From NCBI GenBank assembly GCA_030762935.1, contig CM060897.1, positions 115,602,676-115,666,675 on the forward strand: a stretch of DNA of 64,000 nucleotides, given 5' to 3'. This DNA is from Hymenopus coronatus (lineage: Eukaryota > Arthropoda > Insecta > Mantodea > Hymenopodidae). The position numbers and the translations under genes were made by a program. The notes under the pieces are model-generated. The model worked only from the letters and a program-made list of their open reading frames with translations. It did not search any database and was not told the DNA's origin. Below, one piece after another: positions 45,984-56,689 of the stretch. Every line of letters begins with the position of its first letter. The stretch's first letter is position 1.

Positions 45984-46513
45984 TGCATGATGTTCTAGCA
46001 TATTTTAGTCTCATTATTCGAGATGCACTAGCTAGTATCTAGCAAGACAAATGGATAGATAGAAGAGGACCAATTCTATGGCTTGCACGCTCCCCCTACC
46101 TCATTTCTTTGGATTTTTATCTTTTGAGGGCACTTTAGAACATTAGTTTATGCAGTAGACATCGCAAGTAGAAGAAATTCTTAAACTACGTGTCATGGAA
46201 GTCAGTGAAATCATACGGCACCTATTGGGAGTATTTAACATTCCATGCTTCGACGAGTATATGCGTTTCTAGATCCAAGAAGACATTTGAATCATTTGCT
46301 GTATATGATATTTGTGTGCAAACCTCCTAACAAGCTGAAAAAGTCAAAAAGAAAATAGTGTGTCACTTTAAAATATATGACTAATAACATTTTGAACCTC
46401 ATAAATCGAAAACGAAGGGTTTTGGGACATGTTTATATGAATATTTTTTCTTGTTTTGCTGCAAGGAACCTGTCCCAAAATTTTGTAAAAGTATTTTTGA
46501 ATCATTCTGTATA
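45984..46513 (+). pseudogene. IS630/mariner-type transposase, C-terminal relic with right TIR
   Basis: From 45984 the translation gives LAYFSLIIRDALAS, then KWIDRRGPI and, with substitutions, RSPYLISLDFYLL. These correspond to the order 'HF..VR..L', 'WIGRGGPI.W', 'RSPDLTPLDFFLWG' of an abundant arthropod transposase group. Catalytic PDL is changed to PYL. Several stops and shifts follow. Downstream, the end tgaatcattctgtata (46498-46513) resembles a tatacagggtgattca-type terminal repeat. The 5' half is not recognisable. Confidence 0.72.
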
Positions 46514-46967
46514 CTCGTATTTTTGGGTCCCCTAACTGGGAAATATTACTCCGTGAAAGACCGACCGTCCTCACTCGACCAGATATTTCCTTCGAGTTGA
46601 GCGCTCAAAAGATACAGTAGAGTCATTGGGGTAGACTTGTCACAGCAGGCCGACACTTCTGGATAGTCTTTTTATATACTTCTAGTCTCACGACAAGCAA
46701 AATATGTCGCCATGAAACTTGTTTATAACAAAAATAAAAGTACAGACAGAAGACTCAAAAGTTTGTAACTAAAAGAAACACACAGAATGTTCAACCGTGC
46801 CTTTAGTTGTTCAGATTTGTGCACAAAACAAAAGAACATTAATAATAAATCAATACAAAATACACAGAATTAAAAAAACACTAATATATAACAAAAACAT
46901 AGTGTAGATACAAAAATAATTTTTCATGTTAAGTCTTCTAAACATATTACCCATTATTTCAACATAT
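46514..46967. other. Unassigned AT-rich DNA
   Basis: No repeat match in the window and no convincing frame. Confidence 0.4.
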
Positions 46968-47782
46968 TCAACCCAAAAATTCGATACCGAGATTTCACCG
47001 GAAGTATATGTTCAAAGACCCCCTGAATCCAAAAAAAAAAAAACACTTTCAGAAAGCAGTCCATCTGTCTGTGTGTCCATCTGTCTGTCTGTGTGTGTCT
47101 GTAGACAGCATAGCTCAAAAACGAAAGTCCGTTAAATACCAAACTTGCTATTTAAGTTCTGTATCGTTTTAGGATGCGACAAAAAGATTTTCAAGAAAAT
47201 CCCCTACTCCCAACTATATAGAAAATTTTTCGAAAATTTTGATTTTCTCAAAAGTGGCTCTAACGATTTTTATTAAAATGTGGTGCACTAAAGGTATTTA
47301 AATGACAAATAAAAGTATATTTTGAATTTTCTGGCAATATCCTCTGAAGACATGTTTATTCTTTATTAATTTTGCCGAATTTTGCAAAAGAGACACACAA
47401 AGATTTACGTAATAGAAAATGTAGAGCTCGTTAAAACACTCAATGTATGTCTATATTTTCGCGGATTTGATAGCTTTTGATATATTCCTGATTATTGGTT
47501 TCAGCTATGCAATATTTACAATTTTTTCATACAGAAATTTGTCAACTCCTGTCCATACATACAAAGGAACTTCAATCACATAGCAACCAGCTTTTGACTA
47601 TCAGTTTAGCCTATAGTACAGACAGTACTACTTGCCTTCTACTTACAAGGAAGCAAGAAGGAAGAACATTACTCCTAATATTTTTTTTTCTCGATTATTA
47701 TGAAGTAAATAGAAGAATAAGTTTCTTTAACAATACTTTGTTGTACAGAAGTAGAGATAATCATGTGAATGGACTATGCCAT
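46968..47782 (-). mobile_element. HIN repeat lacking the hairpin
   Basis: Starts at caacccaaaaattcgatacc, GTCT-type tract at 47063-47100, aataccaaacttgctattta, body, 5' end gataatcatgtgaatggact. Confidence 0.88.
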
Positions 47783-47812
47783 TTTTGAATTACATTTATT
47801 AGCATTTATGTT

Positions 47813-48573
47813 TCCGTTCTCTACTACAGCATGTAAGAGAATTATTGTATTACAGCCAAATATTTTATGCCGAGATTTCACCGAAATCACATGTTTTGAG
47901 ACTCCCTAAATAAAAAAAATAAATGTTTTGAAAAAGGATAGTGATTTTTGTCTTTCTATGTTCATAACTCCAAAATGAAGACACTTAAATACCATTTTTG
48001 GCAATTAAGTAAAGCATCTGGAACATAAGATAAAAAAAATCTTCCATCCCACACTTCATTTACAGGGATATTTTTCTCAATATTTGTTATTTTCTCAAAA
48101 GTTACTCCATTTTTATTTAACTGATACATAAAAATATGTACAACTTAAACAAAACGAATATCATAAATCAAATAAAGTCCATTTCATTGATAAAGAGCTT
48201 TGTATATTTTCTATAACTGCTGTGCTTGAAACGATAGATAGAAACTTATTTCACAAAAAATCCAGATAACTTTAAACATATAATTTGGTTCAAATAAACC
48301 TTTTAGATTAAAAAAAAAAAAAAAAAAAAAAAAACATAAATTTCTTATATAGGAATTTCTCAACCAAACAAAGGAACTTCAGTCAAATATCAACCAGCTT
48401 TTGACCATCACTTTAACCTATGGTAAGGGATTATTTCGCTTCTACTTACAAGGAAGCAAGTAATAAGACTATTTCTCGATTAGCATGAAGTAAATACCAG
48501 CATAAGCTTTTTAGCAATAATTTGTTGCAGAGATGTAGAGAAAGCCATTTGAATGGAACACATAATATTTTTA
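47813..48573 (-). mobile_element. HIN repeat, diverged, with A-run
   Basis: Worn hairpin (ctctactacagcatgtaaga), body with an A-run at 48309-48333, 5' end agaaagccatttgaatggaa. No microsatellite. Confidence 0.85.
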
Positions 48574-48634
48574 AGAATATGCGCATACTAGTAAAACGTC
48601 CAGCTTTGCAGTAAAAGAATTTATGGGATCTGCC

Positions 48635-49088
48635 ATATCATATTTTTTAGAAAACTTTGATTTTTTTCAAAAATGTCTCAAACCATTTTGATTAAAATGT
48701 CATATATTTAAGATATCCTCATGGCAAATGAAATGTGTGCCTTGAATATCGGGAAGAGCCTCTGAAGGCCTCTTCATTCCGGATTACTTTTGTATAACTC
48801 GTAATACGTAAATTATAAGCAAAAACATATAACACAAAAAATGAAGATGTTCTTAACACACATTTGTTTAATACAGTTTTTTGTAAATTTTTCCATTCAT
48901 TTCTTGATATTTGTTTCAATTTTAAACTACTAAACTTTTCATAAGAGAGAAGTAAACTTTCGGTTTGTCTTTTGATTATTTTATTTTATATGTTTAATTT
49001 TACTCCCCGGAATGCAGAAAAGAGCCGAATTTTAGTTTTATCACATAGAAACAGCTTTTAAATGTTTGACTATCACTTTAGCCTTGTA
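48635..49088 (-). mobile_element. HIN repeat, left part, split by a TIR transposon
   Basis: ttgatttttttcaaaaatgt through tttgactatcactttagcct. The copy continues at 50370 (attaccttttcccccttgta). Confidence 0.85.
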
Positions 49089-49199
49089 TAGTGTGCGCAC
49101 AAAGTTCGTATACCCCTATATTAAATTCAAACTGAGGTGAAATAAAAGTACAAATCTCCAATATTTATGTAGTTAAATGTTTCTCCTTACATCTCAGGA

Positions 49200-50160
49200 C
49201 TCCAAAACATCGCTTTGTGTCCTCCCATTGCCTCTGCACAGCCGAATACGCCGCCATGTTCTCATGTTCATCTTACTCAACATCAAAGTTCGAAGGCTTT
49301 CACGGCCGGTGTTAGAATCACTTATAGAAAACAAAACCGGGCTTGTAGGCCGTGGTCCACTGGGCTTCTCCCTTCGTTCCCCAGACGTTTCGCCTGCGTC
49401 TGCGGCAGGCATCATCAGTGGCGTGTACATCTCCGTGGTCTCTCAGTAGCCGGTTTTGTTTTCTATAAGTGATTCTTACTCAACATCATTGGAGTCACTG
49501 TCTGGAAAGCTCCTCGCACCGCATTTTGCGGTTCACCAGTTGTAGCGTACCGCTGTTTCCGCACCTTCTCTTTGATGTAACCCCATTAGATCAGGGCTCT
49601 TTGGAGGCCATGCGAGATTGTCCGATCCTCTACCGATCCAATGGTTTCCAAAGATTCGTTCAGACGTTGTCGAACAGTCACTGCGAAGTGAGCTGGCGCT
49701 CCATCATGTTGAAACCAAATACTGTTTTAAGATTCCCGCATTTTTACAGCTGTGGGAGGAACCAGTCATCAATCATCTGGAGATAAGTGTTCTGATTAAC
49801 AGGACCATAAAAAAATATGGGCCAAACAGATGAGTTTGTGTCATTCCGGCTCAGACCATGACATGCGTTTCCCTAACTCTGCAGCACGTTTCCTTAAGGA
49901 TTTAACCGGAGATTGTTGGATAGATTTTTCCACGTCAGCACAAAGTCCAAGTCTGGTGGATGGTCTTCCACTTCTCGTCCCGTCGCGAACACTGCCCGTT
50001 AAAAATGTTTCCCGTTCCCACGCTAACAACGTATTTTTTGTCGGTGCTACTTTCACAAACGGTGCAGCGAAATCATCCATGACATTGATTTGTCATTAAC
50101 TTGACGCTCATAAACCCAAACAGCGGACACTAAGCGTTCCTCAATTGTGTAATCACTTGT
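49200..50160 (-). pseudogene. Broken transposase of the TIR transposon
   Basis: From about 50158 the minus strand reads TIEERLVSAVWVYERQVNDK. A frameshift follows, then FAAPFVKVAPTKNTLLAWER, ETFLTGSVRDGTRSGRPS and SIQQSPVKSLRKRAAELG, the helix-turn-helix N-terminus of an arthropod IS630/mariner-like group. A second block (about 49840-49590) gives IGPYFFMVL-like and NHWIGRGSDNLAWPPKSPDL (catalytic PDL retained). The C-terminal end is split by a retroposed insertion. Frameshifts and stops make it inactive. Confidence 0.82.
49286..49473. mobile_element. Retroposed insertion with 15-bp target duplication and internal inverted repeat
   Basis: Identical tcttactcaacatca flanks it (49271-49285, 49474-49488), inside the transposase 3' part. 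A perfect 27-bp inverted repeat pairs 49314-49340 with 49450-49476. The centre has ggccgtggtccactgggctt and agacgtttcgcctgcgtctg..catcatcagtggcg; a related block sits at 12095-12140. Confidence 0.8.
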
Positions 50161-50367
50161 ATCAGCCGATCTTTCTCAATATCTCGGCATCAACTAATTT
50201 GATTCATAAGATTTGTTGTCATGAGAGCGACAACAATTGAACAATTGAAGTCGTCAAGAAAGGGTATCTGACAGGAGAATAATAAGAGTATATACCAACC
50301 TCAAAAAACATATTTACTCACGTAATTTTAAATTTAATACAGGGGTATGCAGCCTTTATGCGAACAC

Positions 50368-50527
50368 TGAATATTACCTTTTCCCCCTTGTACTCACAAG
50401 GAAGCAAGTAATAAGACCGCTTCTTCTGATATGTATCCTGATTAGTATGAAATAGATAACACCATAATTGTTAGTAAGGAAAGTTTGTGGAACAGCTAGA
50501 AGAAGTTATATGAATGGAACAAATCAT
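50368..50527 (-). mobile_element. HIN repeat, right part of the split copy
   Basis: cccttgtactcacaaggaag, agtaataagaccgcttcttc and a 5' end gaagttatatgaatggaaca. Confidence 0.85.
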
Positions 50528-50935
50528 CATCTTTCAGCTATTGTACAATAAATTCAGCCACCTCTATTCTTCCAAGTTTATGCTTTCCTATTTCTCTCCG
50601 TTTATCTCACTATTTCTACTGGATGAACGTTTCTTCTGCTTTGAAATTCACCGTTCTTACCACTGCAATTTGAGGAAGAGTCTTCTTCTCATTCAGTTTC
50701 CAGAGTAATTTATTTGCCTTCTTCTGACCAGTTTAGTATCTCCCTTTCTTCTCTCAGTCCTTCTGAATTACCTTTTTTCTGCGCGTTTCACACGCTACAC
50801 TGTTCTCCTTATCTACCTTTAAAACGCTTCCGTGCTGTTATCCAAAACGTCCAAAATTCCGCTTTAAATATGCCACTCTATAAAACACTTAGTTTATTTC
50901 TTCTTTAGTTCCTTCTTCGGATCCGCAGACATTCC
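50528..50935. other. Unassigned pyrimidine-rich DNA
   Basis: T+C-rich on plus, two short frames (50514-50908), nothing recognised. Confidence 0.4.
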
Positions 50936-51043
50936 TTTTTACTTTCTCTATGCACATAGTATAGAATTACTGTGCTCAACCCAAAAATTCGCTGTCGTGG
51001 TTTCGCCGGTAGTGTATGTTTTGTGGTCCCCTGAATAAAAAAA
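50936..51043 (-). mobile_element. HIN repeat, host copy, left part
   Basis: Hairpin remnant actttctctatgcacatagt, caacccaaaaattcgctgtc, tttgtggtcccctgaataaa. Broken in the A-run by a plus-strand copy; resumes at 51926. Confidence 0.85.
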
Positions 51044-51922
51044 TCTGATGTGTACCATTCACATGACTTTCTCCATATCCCTGCAACAAATAATTCTTAA
51101 AAAGCTTATACTTTTCTTTACTTTGTGCTAATCAGAAAAAAATAGCAGAAATAGTCTAATTACTCTCTTTCTTGTAAGTTGAAGCGAAATATGGGACAAC
51201 TGTAGGTTAAAGTGATAGTCAAAAGCTGGTTGCTATGTCAATGAAGTTCGTTTGTCTATATGGATAGGAGTTGACAAGTTCCTGTATGAGAAAAGTATAC
51301 GTTTTTCATAGCAGCAACCAAAAATAAGGAATGTCACAAAAACAACGAACTCCATGAAAAAAATGTATATAATATAAATTGTGTGTTTTAATGTGCTCTA
51401 CATTGTTTGTGTAGTAAGTTTTTGTCTATCTCTTAGGGTTTAGCAGTTATTCAAAATTTAGTAAAATTCATTCCGAATAAACTACTCTTCAGAGGCTATT
51501 CCCAGAAAATTCAAGATATACATTTTCTTTGTCAGGTAAATATCTTTAATATACAAAATTTTAATCAAAATCGTACATCAAGTTTTGAGAAAATCAGAAT
51601 TTTCGAAAAAAGTTCCATGTAAAGGGTAGTTGGGGGTGGGGGGATTTTTCTCAAAATCTTCGTGTCGCATCCCTGGAAGATACTAAACTTAAATACCAAG
51701 TTTGGTATTTTACCTACTTTTCGTTTTTGAGTTATCGTGTTCACAGACACACGGACACACGGACACACACACTCACACACACGGACCTTTTTGAGAAAAT
51801 GCTTTTTTTGGATATTGGGGACCCTAAAACATATATTTCCGGTGAAATCTCGGTATCGAATTTTTTGGTGGAGAGCAATACTTTCTCTATACACTATGTA
51901 CATGGTGCGTATGGAGAAAGTA
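51044..51922 (+). mobile_element. HIN repeat, full length, nested in opposite-strand HIN
   Basis: 5' end tctgatgtgtaccattcaca; aaataccaagtttggtattt at 51695-51714; CA/CGGACA tract at 51743-51785; hairpin to ggagaaagta. Closest relative in the window is 23447-24332. Confidence 0.93.
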
Positions 51923-52460
51923 AAAAACGGTAAAAGGTCCATATGTGTGCGTGTATTCGCGCGAACAGCATAGCTTGAAAAGATCGATAAATAAATAAAC
52001 TTGTTATTTAAGTTTATTATCCTCCAAGAATTAGACACAACAATTTTTAAGAAAATTCTCTGTCTGAAACTACATTTTACATGCTAGTTTTTTTTTGTTT
52101 GTTTTTTTTTAAAAATTTGCTTTTCTCATATATGAACACTACAAATAAAATGAATAGTTTGAATTTTCTGGGCATACCTGTGAATACCTCTTCATTGTGG
52201 ATAAATTAAACTTAACTGATAAACCGTAAGACATGAACAAAAACTTTCTACACAAAAATAGACTTCGGTAAAATATACAATTTGTCTGATATATATATAT
52301 ATTTTTTTTTTGTCCATTCGGAAATAATTCTTATTATTGGTTTGAATTTAGACTACATAAACTATTCTCAAACGTTAAATTATTTATCGTTTCATATTTT
52401 TAATGTTTTACTCCTGGCCATGTGTAGAGAACCGAGTTGCAATTATTTCACATAGCGGTA
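51923..52460 (-). mobile_element. HIN repeat, host copy, right part
   Basis: aaaaggtccatatgtgtgcg continues the copy broken at 51043; body to gagttgcaattatttcacat, then similarity ends. Confidence 0.82.
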
Positions 52461-52854
52461 AAATAAACGAATGGGTTTCGGTATCGGTAGAATATGGTCG
52501 GAAATTCAGTTATGTTTGCATGGAGGTTTTGTCACGTGGCTCACATCGAGTAGGGGATGGGAAGTCATCTTACACGTTGCTATTAGTGAACATTTGTGTT
52601 ACCTGTGTTTACATTAACAGCACCTTCAGAAGTGCTCGCTAAGTGACAGTACTGAACATTTACTTACAAAACAATATATACAAAACATATCTTCAAATAG
52701 TGCATCCTTCGTCCTCTTTGATCTACTTCAGGGTTGGAAGTGTTGGCGATGGTATTTCGGTGCAGAGTTGCGTGGAAAAAGTGTGTCCTCTATGGAATTT
52801 TCTTCGTCCCTCAGCCTTCAGTTGGTTGTGGGAATACGTGGTCGGCCCAGCTTG
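52461..52854. other. Unassigned DNA
   Basis: Short frames at 52403-52642 and 52643-52981 have no known motif. Confidence 0.4.
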
Positions 52855-53040
52855 GGGGATGTTGGACACTCTAGATGGGACGAGGTTTCCCAGTCTGCCT
52901 GTTCGACTGCTGAGGCGTCTCAATCTGGAAACCTATGGACCCTGTCATTTCTGTGCCGTCATTACGGCCGCTCTGATCTAATTTACTCCAGGAATCGCCA
53001 GGAAGCTAGGGAATTTCCGTAGAGTTTTCCATTAGGATAC
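52855..53040. repeat. Interspersed repeat U, copy 1
   Basis: ctgctgaggcgtctcaatct..ggaccctgtcatt..gccgtcattacggccgctc matches 54515-54590 in the same orientation. The end (aatttactccaggaatcgcc) matches 54440-54490 in the opposite orientation. Family unknown. Confidence 0.6.
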
Positions 53041-53089
53041 ACTGGATGTCTTAGGTGAGGGGAGCCATCGGAGGCCTATTTTTTTTAAT

Positions 53090-53300
53090 AAAAATACAGC
53101 TCTGGAGTCTGATCGGGACTCCGGCACTGTATTCCGTTTTCTTATTCCACTTTGTTTATTTTTCCCTAAATTTACCTTGTTTACCGATTTCTGTTTTATG
53201 TCAAATACACATACACATTTACAAACACATATGCCCACGATCACCTGCTTCGTGGCGAAGCACCAAAGCGAGGTGCTTTAACGAACGTGGCCGTGGGAAT
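53090..53300 (-). mobile_element. tRNA-derived SINE, family A (diverged)
   Basis: Left part: ctggagtctgatcgggactc. Middle: aaatacacatacacatttac and catatgcccacga. Head: gaagcaccaaagcgaggtgc. The B box is lost. Confidence 0.75.
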
Positions 53301-53317
53301 TTTGGGGCAATTCCAGA

Positions 53318-54050
53318 TTTATTTATCTGTTTATTTATCCTGGTTGGAATTAAGGTCATAAGGCCTTCTCTTCCACTCTACCAAGTAAAACATCAAATGC
53401 AATACAGCCGTGATACAATGAACAAAGAACAGAAGTACAACTCTATACAACTTAATAAGAACAAATATAAAAGGTACAACAGGTATACTGAAATGAAAAG
53501 AAAAAAATATTTTAAGTAAACCAGTCATATAGATGGAAACGCATATTTGTCATATTTGCAAGTGAAATGTATTACTTGCCAGCCCATAAAATATTAGTAG
53601 CAATAAATTAAAGTGATGTATTTATAATATTAATACAGCAGCAGATTAGGTTTGATTACAAATGTATGCCCTTATTTTCCTGCTTGAACAGTATAAGGTT
53701 CCGGCAGTCCCTTACGTCTTCCGGGAGGGAATTCCAAAGACGAGCTAAATCTATTGTAAATAATGATGAATAGAAGGTTGTATGATGAGCAGTTATAGCA
53801 AGAAGGAAAGAGTGTCGTGAGCGAGTTTCTCGATTATGACAGTCAGAAAGATATTTGAAGCGAACATTTAGATAGTTTGGAATGCGAGAATGAAGGAGTT
53901 CATAAAGAAATGATAAAGCATGCAATTTTCTTCTGAAATATCTCAGCAGTCGAGCCCCACCCAGGTTGTTCAGTAGTCTTCCCTTCGGGGTTGACGCGCG
54001 TAAGTGGCGCATCCACTGCCATCCTTGCTGACGCAAGGGAAACCGGACTA
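53318..54050 (-). mobile_element. Non-LTR retrotransposon (LINE), 3' end
   Basis: The minus strand carries the end of a reverse-transcriptase ORF (next entry), a 3' UTR of about 330 bp and, at the left, agaaggccttatgacctta followed by a repeated taaataaa tail. A 5'-truncated LINE copy, directly next to a SINE. Confidence 0.8.
53656..54036 (-). pseudogene. Reverse transcriptase ORF2, C-terminal tail
   Basis: About 126 codons open to a stop. The segments KLHALSFLYELLHSRIPNYL, RFKYLSDCHNRETRSRHS, TFYSSLFTIDLARLWNSLPE and DVRDCRNLILFK follow the order seen at the C-terminus of jockey/CR1-type non-LTR reverse transcriptases, after the polymerase palm. No catalytic YxDD box is included, so the copy is truncated. 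The first Met is not a real start. Which LINE clade it belongs to cannot be settled from the tail. Confidence 0.8.
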
Positions 54051-54060
54051 TATATACACA

Positions 54061-54422
54061 CAGGATGTTTCAAAAGTCACTGGACATTTGGTTAAAAGAA
54101 AACGAAAGTACCAACAAGACGTAATACAGTAGTAAGTTAGGCTCGTCAAGAACTCCGTGCGAACTACCTGGATGACCCTTTGAATGACATGAATTCCGTA
54201 CCATTGGTACCTGAATGGTAGCCCGCACGGAATTCATGCCGTATATCGCACGGAACTCCGGATTACCGGGAAGTTAAGTTTTTATTACCACTCTAAAGAT
54301 GTATTAATGTAGACAGAAAACAGTCTGAACATAAAAAATAATTGTAAGTATTGTTTGTATTTATAATGAAACATAGACTCAATCTTTGGCCTGTCTCCGG
54401 TGACTTTTGCGCCATCCTATGT
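54061..54422. mobile_element. Short TIR element (MITE-like)
   Basis: The left end acaggatgtttcaaaagtca and the reverse complement of the right end (ataggatggcgcaaaagtca) match over about 26 bp. Inside are repeated gcacggaa/ttccgtgc motifs that pair with each other. No ORF. Flanks contain TA on the left (tatata) and tg on the right. Confidence 0.7.
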
Positions 54423-54429
54423 GCCGGCC

Positions 54430-54700
54430 TAACAGAAAATCCCACGGAAATTCCCTGGGCTCCAGGCGACTCCTGGCGTAAATTAGATCAGGTGTTACGT
54501 TTAGAGTAATAATATTTGTCCGACTGCTGAGGTATCTCAGTCTGGAACTGACCCTGACATTACTGTACCGTCATTACGACCGCTCGATGGCTCCTGTCAC
54601 CTAAGCCATCCCTCGAGGGCTAGGAATAATAACGCCACTGGATCGGTGCCAAGTCCCTTCCGAAAACGTCCTATCCCTAGAGATATAGTAACACAATGTT
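54430..54700. repeat. Interspersed repeat U, copy 2
   Basis: ggaaattccctgggctccag, gactgctgaggtatctcagt and ccgtcattacgaccgctcga match parts of 52855-53040. Ends in tagagatatagtaacacaat. Confidence 0.6.
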
Positions 54701-54744
54701 AATGACCCTTTTTAAAGAAACGCATTTATTTATTGGTTCCACAA

Positions 54745-54960
54745 AATAACCGGCTGGTTAGTTTGTCCATAAAGTGTATGGAAAGTGTGTCTGTCTCACA
54801 TTCAAGAGGTCCCGAGTTCGAATCTCAATTAGGGTGAGTATCAGGATAACTCTACACACTATGGACACCGGGCTCATTTAAGCTTCATTTCACCAATTTC
54901 ACACACTGTCCGATATGATCTTCCAGGTTAAAGCAGTTTAACCTAAAACAAACATTAAGT
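54745..54960 (+). mobile_element. tRNA-derived SINE, family D
   Basis: tRNA-like head with B box cgagttcgaatctc (54817-54830) and the body in reverse to 19430-19600 (tggacaccgggctcatttaa, cttcatttcaccaatttcac), ending gttaaagcagtttaacc. Confidence 0.78.
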
Positions 54961-55329
54961 GTTAATCCTTTCAAGGAAAAAGGGTAATATGCGGATTTGG
55001 AGAAACCAAACGAAAGCTATTTGACTTAGCCATGCATTAATTATTTTGGACAATATCAAAGGACTTATTACTGCTGCCTGGAAAGCAAATAAAGATAAAG
55101 CATAAATAGTTTGCGGGGGAAAATGGGAAATATTAGAACACTGATGTATCAGAGCAAAGTAAGCAATGCTGCATTACTACAGAGCGCATTTGGGATACTA
55201 AAGACTGAAATTCGCTGCCACAAGCATGACCTACTCTACGAACCGGTTTTTGAGCAGCGATGATAAAACAAAGACAGCTGCTAATAGTACTTCCATGCAG
55301 AATAAAATGTTTCAAAATTCGTTTTATTT
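54961..55329. other. Unassigned DNA
   Basis: No repeat match, short frames only. Confidence 0.4.
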
Positions 55330-55620
55330 ATTTGTCGCAGTTGGCATATTCTCCCCGTATTTAGGACCTACACCCCCTAGGACTTACAAGCGGGTGCCTA
55401 GGGGTTAGACGCCAATGGCAAGAGACCACAGAATGAAGAACCTGCAACATGTGGTCGGCCCGTAGGCAGGTATGACGTGAGGAAGTGGATGATATGAAAT
55501 GCAAATGAAAGGTGGATATAGAGCATTGGTGTAACAAGTGCGTGGGAAACCGGAGGAACCAGAGAAATCCACCTAGACTCCCTTCGTGTACCACAAATCC
55601 CATGCGGAAACCAGGGTTTC
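55330..55620 (-). mobile_element. SINE family C-related copy
   Basis: gatatagagcattggtgtaa, gggaaaccggaggaaccaga, aaatccacctagactccctt and gtaccacaaatcccatgcgg parallel 3520-3630 with many changes; B box not recognisable. Confidence 0.55.
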
Positions 55621-55959
55621 TATTTTATATGATAGTAAATATTTACACATAAACACCTGTAGTATTACAGTAGCATGATGTAAAATACACATTTCCTAAT
55701 ACATATATTTACAATATTTAAACGAAAACTTGTGGTTTGTAGACTTTACAAATTAATCTATGTTACTACTTTAATATCCTACATCATAGTGGCACTTGGT
55801 GGTATAGACAACAAACATATTCCAGAGAAATTTTGGGATGAAGTTACAGCAGTATTTTGTTAATTTCTTTCAGCATCACCATCAGTATATAAAGACTCCG
55901 ATCCAAATTCTTCTCAAATAATTCTACTCGTAAGCTCTTTTATAATCATTATTTTATTC
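55621..55959. other. Unassigned AT-rich DNA
   Basis: Nothing recognised. Confidence 0.4.
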
Positions 55960-56040
55960 AAATCACCTCTAAACATGTATTTGCGGTGACATCTCGGCAT
56001 CTAAAGTTACAGTGAAATGCAATACTTTCATACTTAGTGT
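55960..56040 (+). mobile_element. HIN 3'-terminal fragment broken by a mariner relic
   Basis: aaacatgtatttgcggtgac, atctcggcatct, gaaatgcaatactttcatac; the hairpin is cut where the transposon end begins. Confidence 0.7.
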
Positions 56041-56480
56041 ACAGGTGTGTTCAAAAGGAGACCGAAGTTTGAAATAGCGTGCCAACCAGCACAGGCGCTA
56101 CGGCTACTGAGCACACCTAGCGGCAGGTTTAAACAACAAACTGCCGTTCGCCGCGTTTGGCTCTGACAGTCAGCAACAGCCTCTGTAGTGAGCATGTACA
56201 CAAGCGGCTCAGAACGTGTCTGAGTGTAACTTGCTACAAACTTGAATAAACTTTCACAGAGACATTGCAATTGCTTAGCCAAGCATATGGGGAGAAATAT
56301 GTGTCGCATGCAGTGCTATTAATGATTTAAGCGTTTTCAATAGGGCAGAGTAACTGTCAGTGACGATTCCAAGCCTGGACGACCTTCCACATCAAAATAT
56401 GATAGGGTTCATACAGACGTCGCAAAAGTACACATGTCAAAGATAACGGCGATGCATTGTCCATCGTGAATGTGTACCAC
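56041..56480 (+). pseudogene. Mariner-type transposase, N-terminal relic with left TIR
   Basis: Starts acaggtgtgttcaaaaggag, a mariner-type end. After a decayed leader, alternating frames give KLGKTF-like lysine/leucine and GKT..AYGE helix-turn-helix vestiges (from about 56235), then VSDDSKPGRPSTSKYD, the linker with GRPST typical of this group. Stops and frameshifts occur throughout; the catalytic region is gone. Confidence 0.68.
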
Positions 56481-56689
56481 ATGGTCAGTCATATGTGTAG
56501 AAGTGTGCAATAAGAAATCTGAATTGTGGGAAAACCAAAATTAGTTGTTGTACCATGACTAGATTTCGGTCTTGGGTCACGAAATTGCCGGATATAGGTT
56601 CGGTACACACAGAATATAATTATAACGTAATTGAGTAGGGTGGTCTCTACAGCCCGTTTCGAAACACTATGTATCATTGCACACTGCCT
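56481..56689. other. Unassigned DNA
   Basis: Nothing recognised. Confidence 0.4.

Larger units (their letters stand above)
49091..50367 (-). mobile_element. TIR transposon (Tc1/mariner-IS630 superfamily), end to end
   Basis: The left end gtgtgcgcacaaagttcgta and the reverse complement of the right end (gtgttcgcataaaggctgca, ending at 50367) match over about 40 bp, both followed by tacccct.tattaaatt. Left flank is TA; right flank is TG, probably a mutated TA. Flanks are the two halves of one HIN copy. Length 1277 bp, about 1.07 kb without the nested insertion at 49286-49488. Confidence 0.88.

Noticed and set aside
51565..52038. 157-codon minus-strand frame as a gene
   Set aside because: Lies wholly in HIN sequence; the same translated phrases recur at every other HIN copy and are broken there by stops, so it is chance openness of a non-coding repeat.
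53656..54036. 126-codon frame as an intact host gene
   Set aside because: Its motif order is that of a non-LTR reverse-transcriptase C-terminus and it is followed by a LINE-type 3' UTR and tail.
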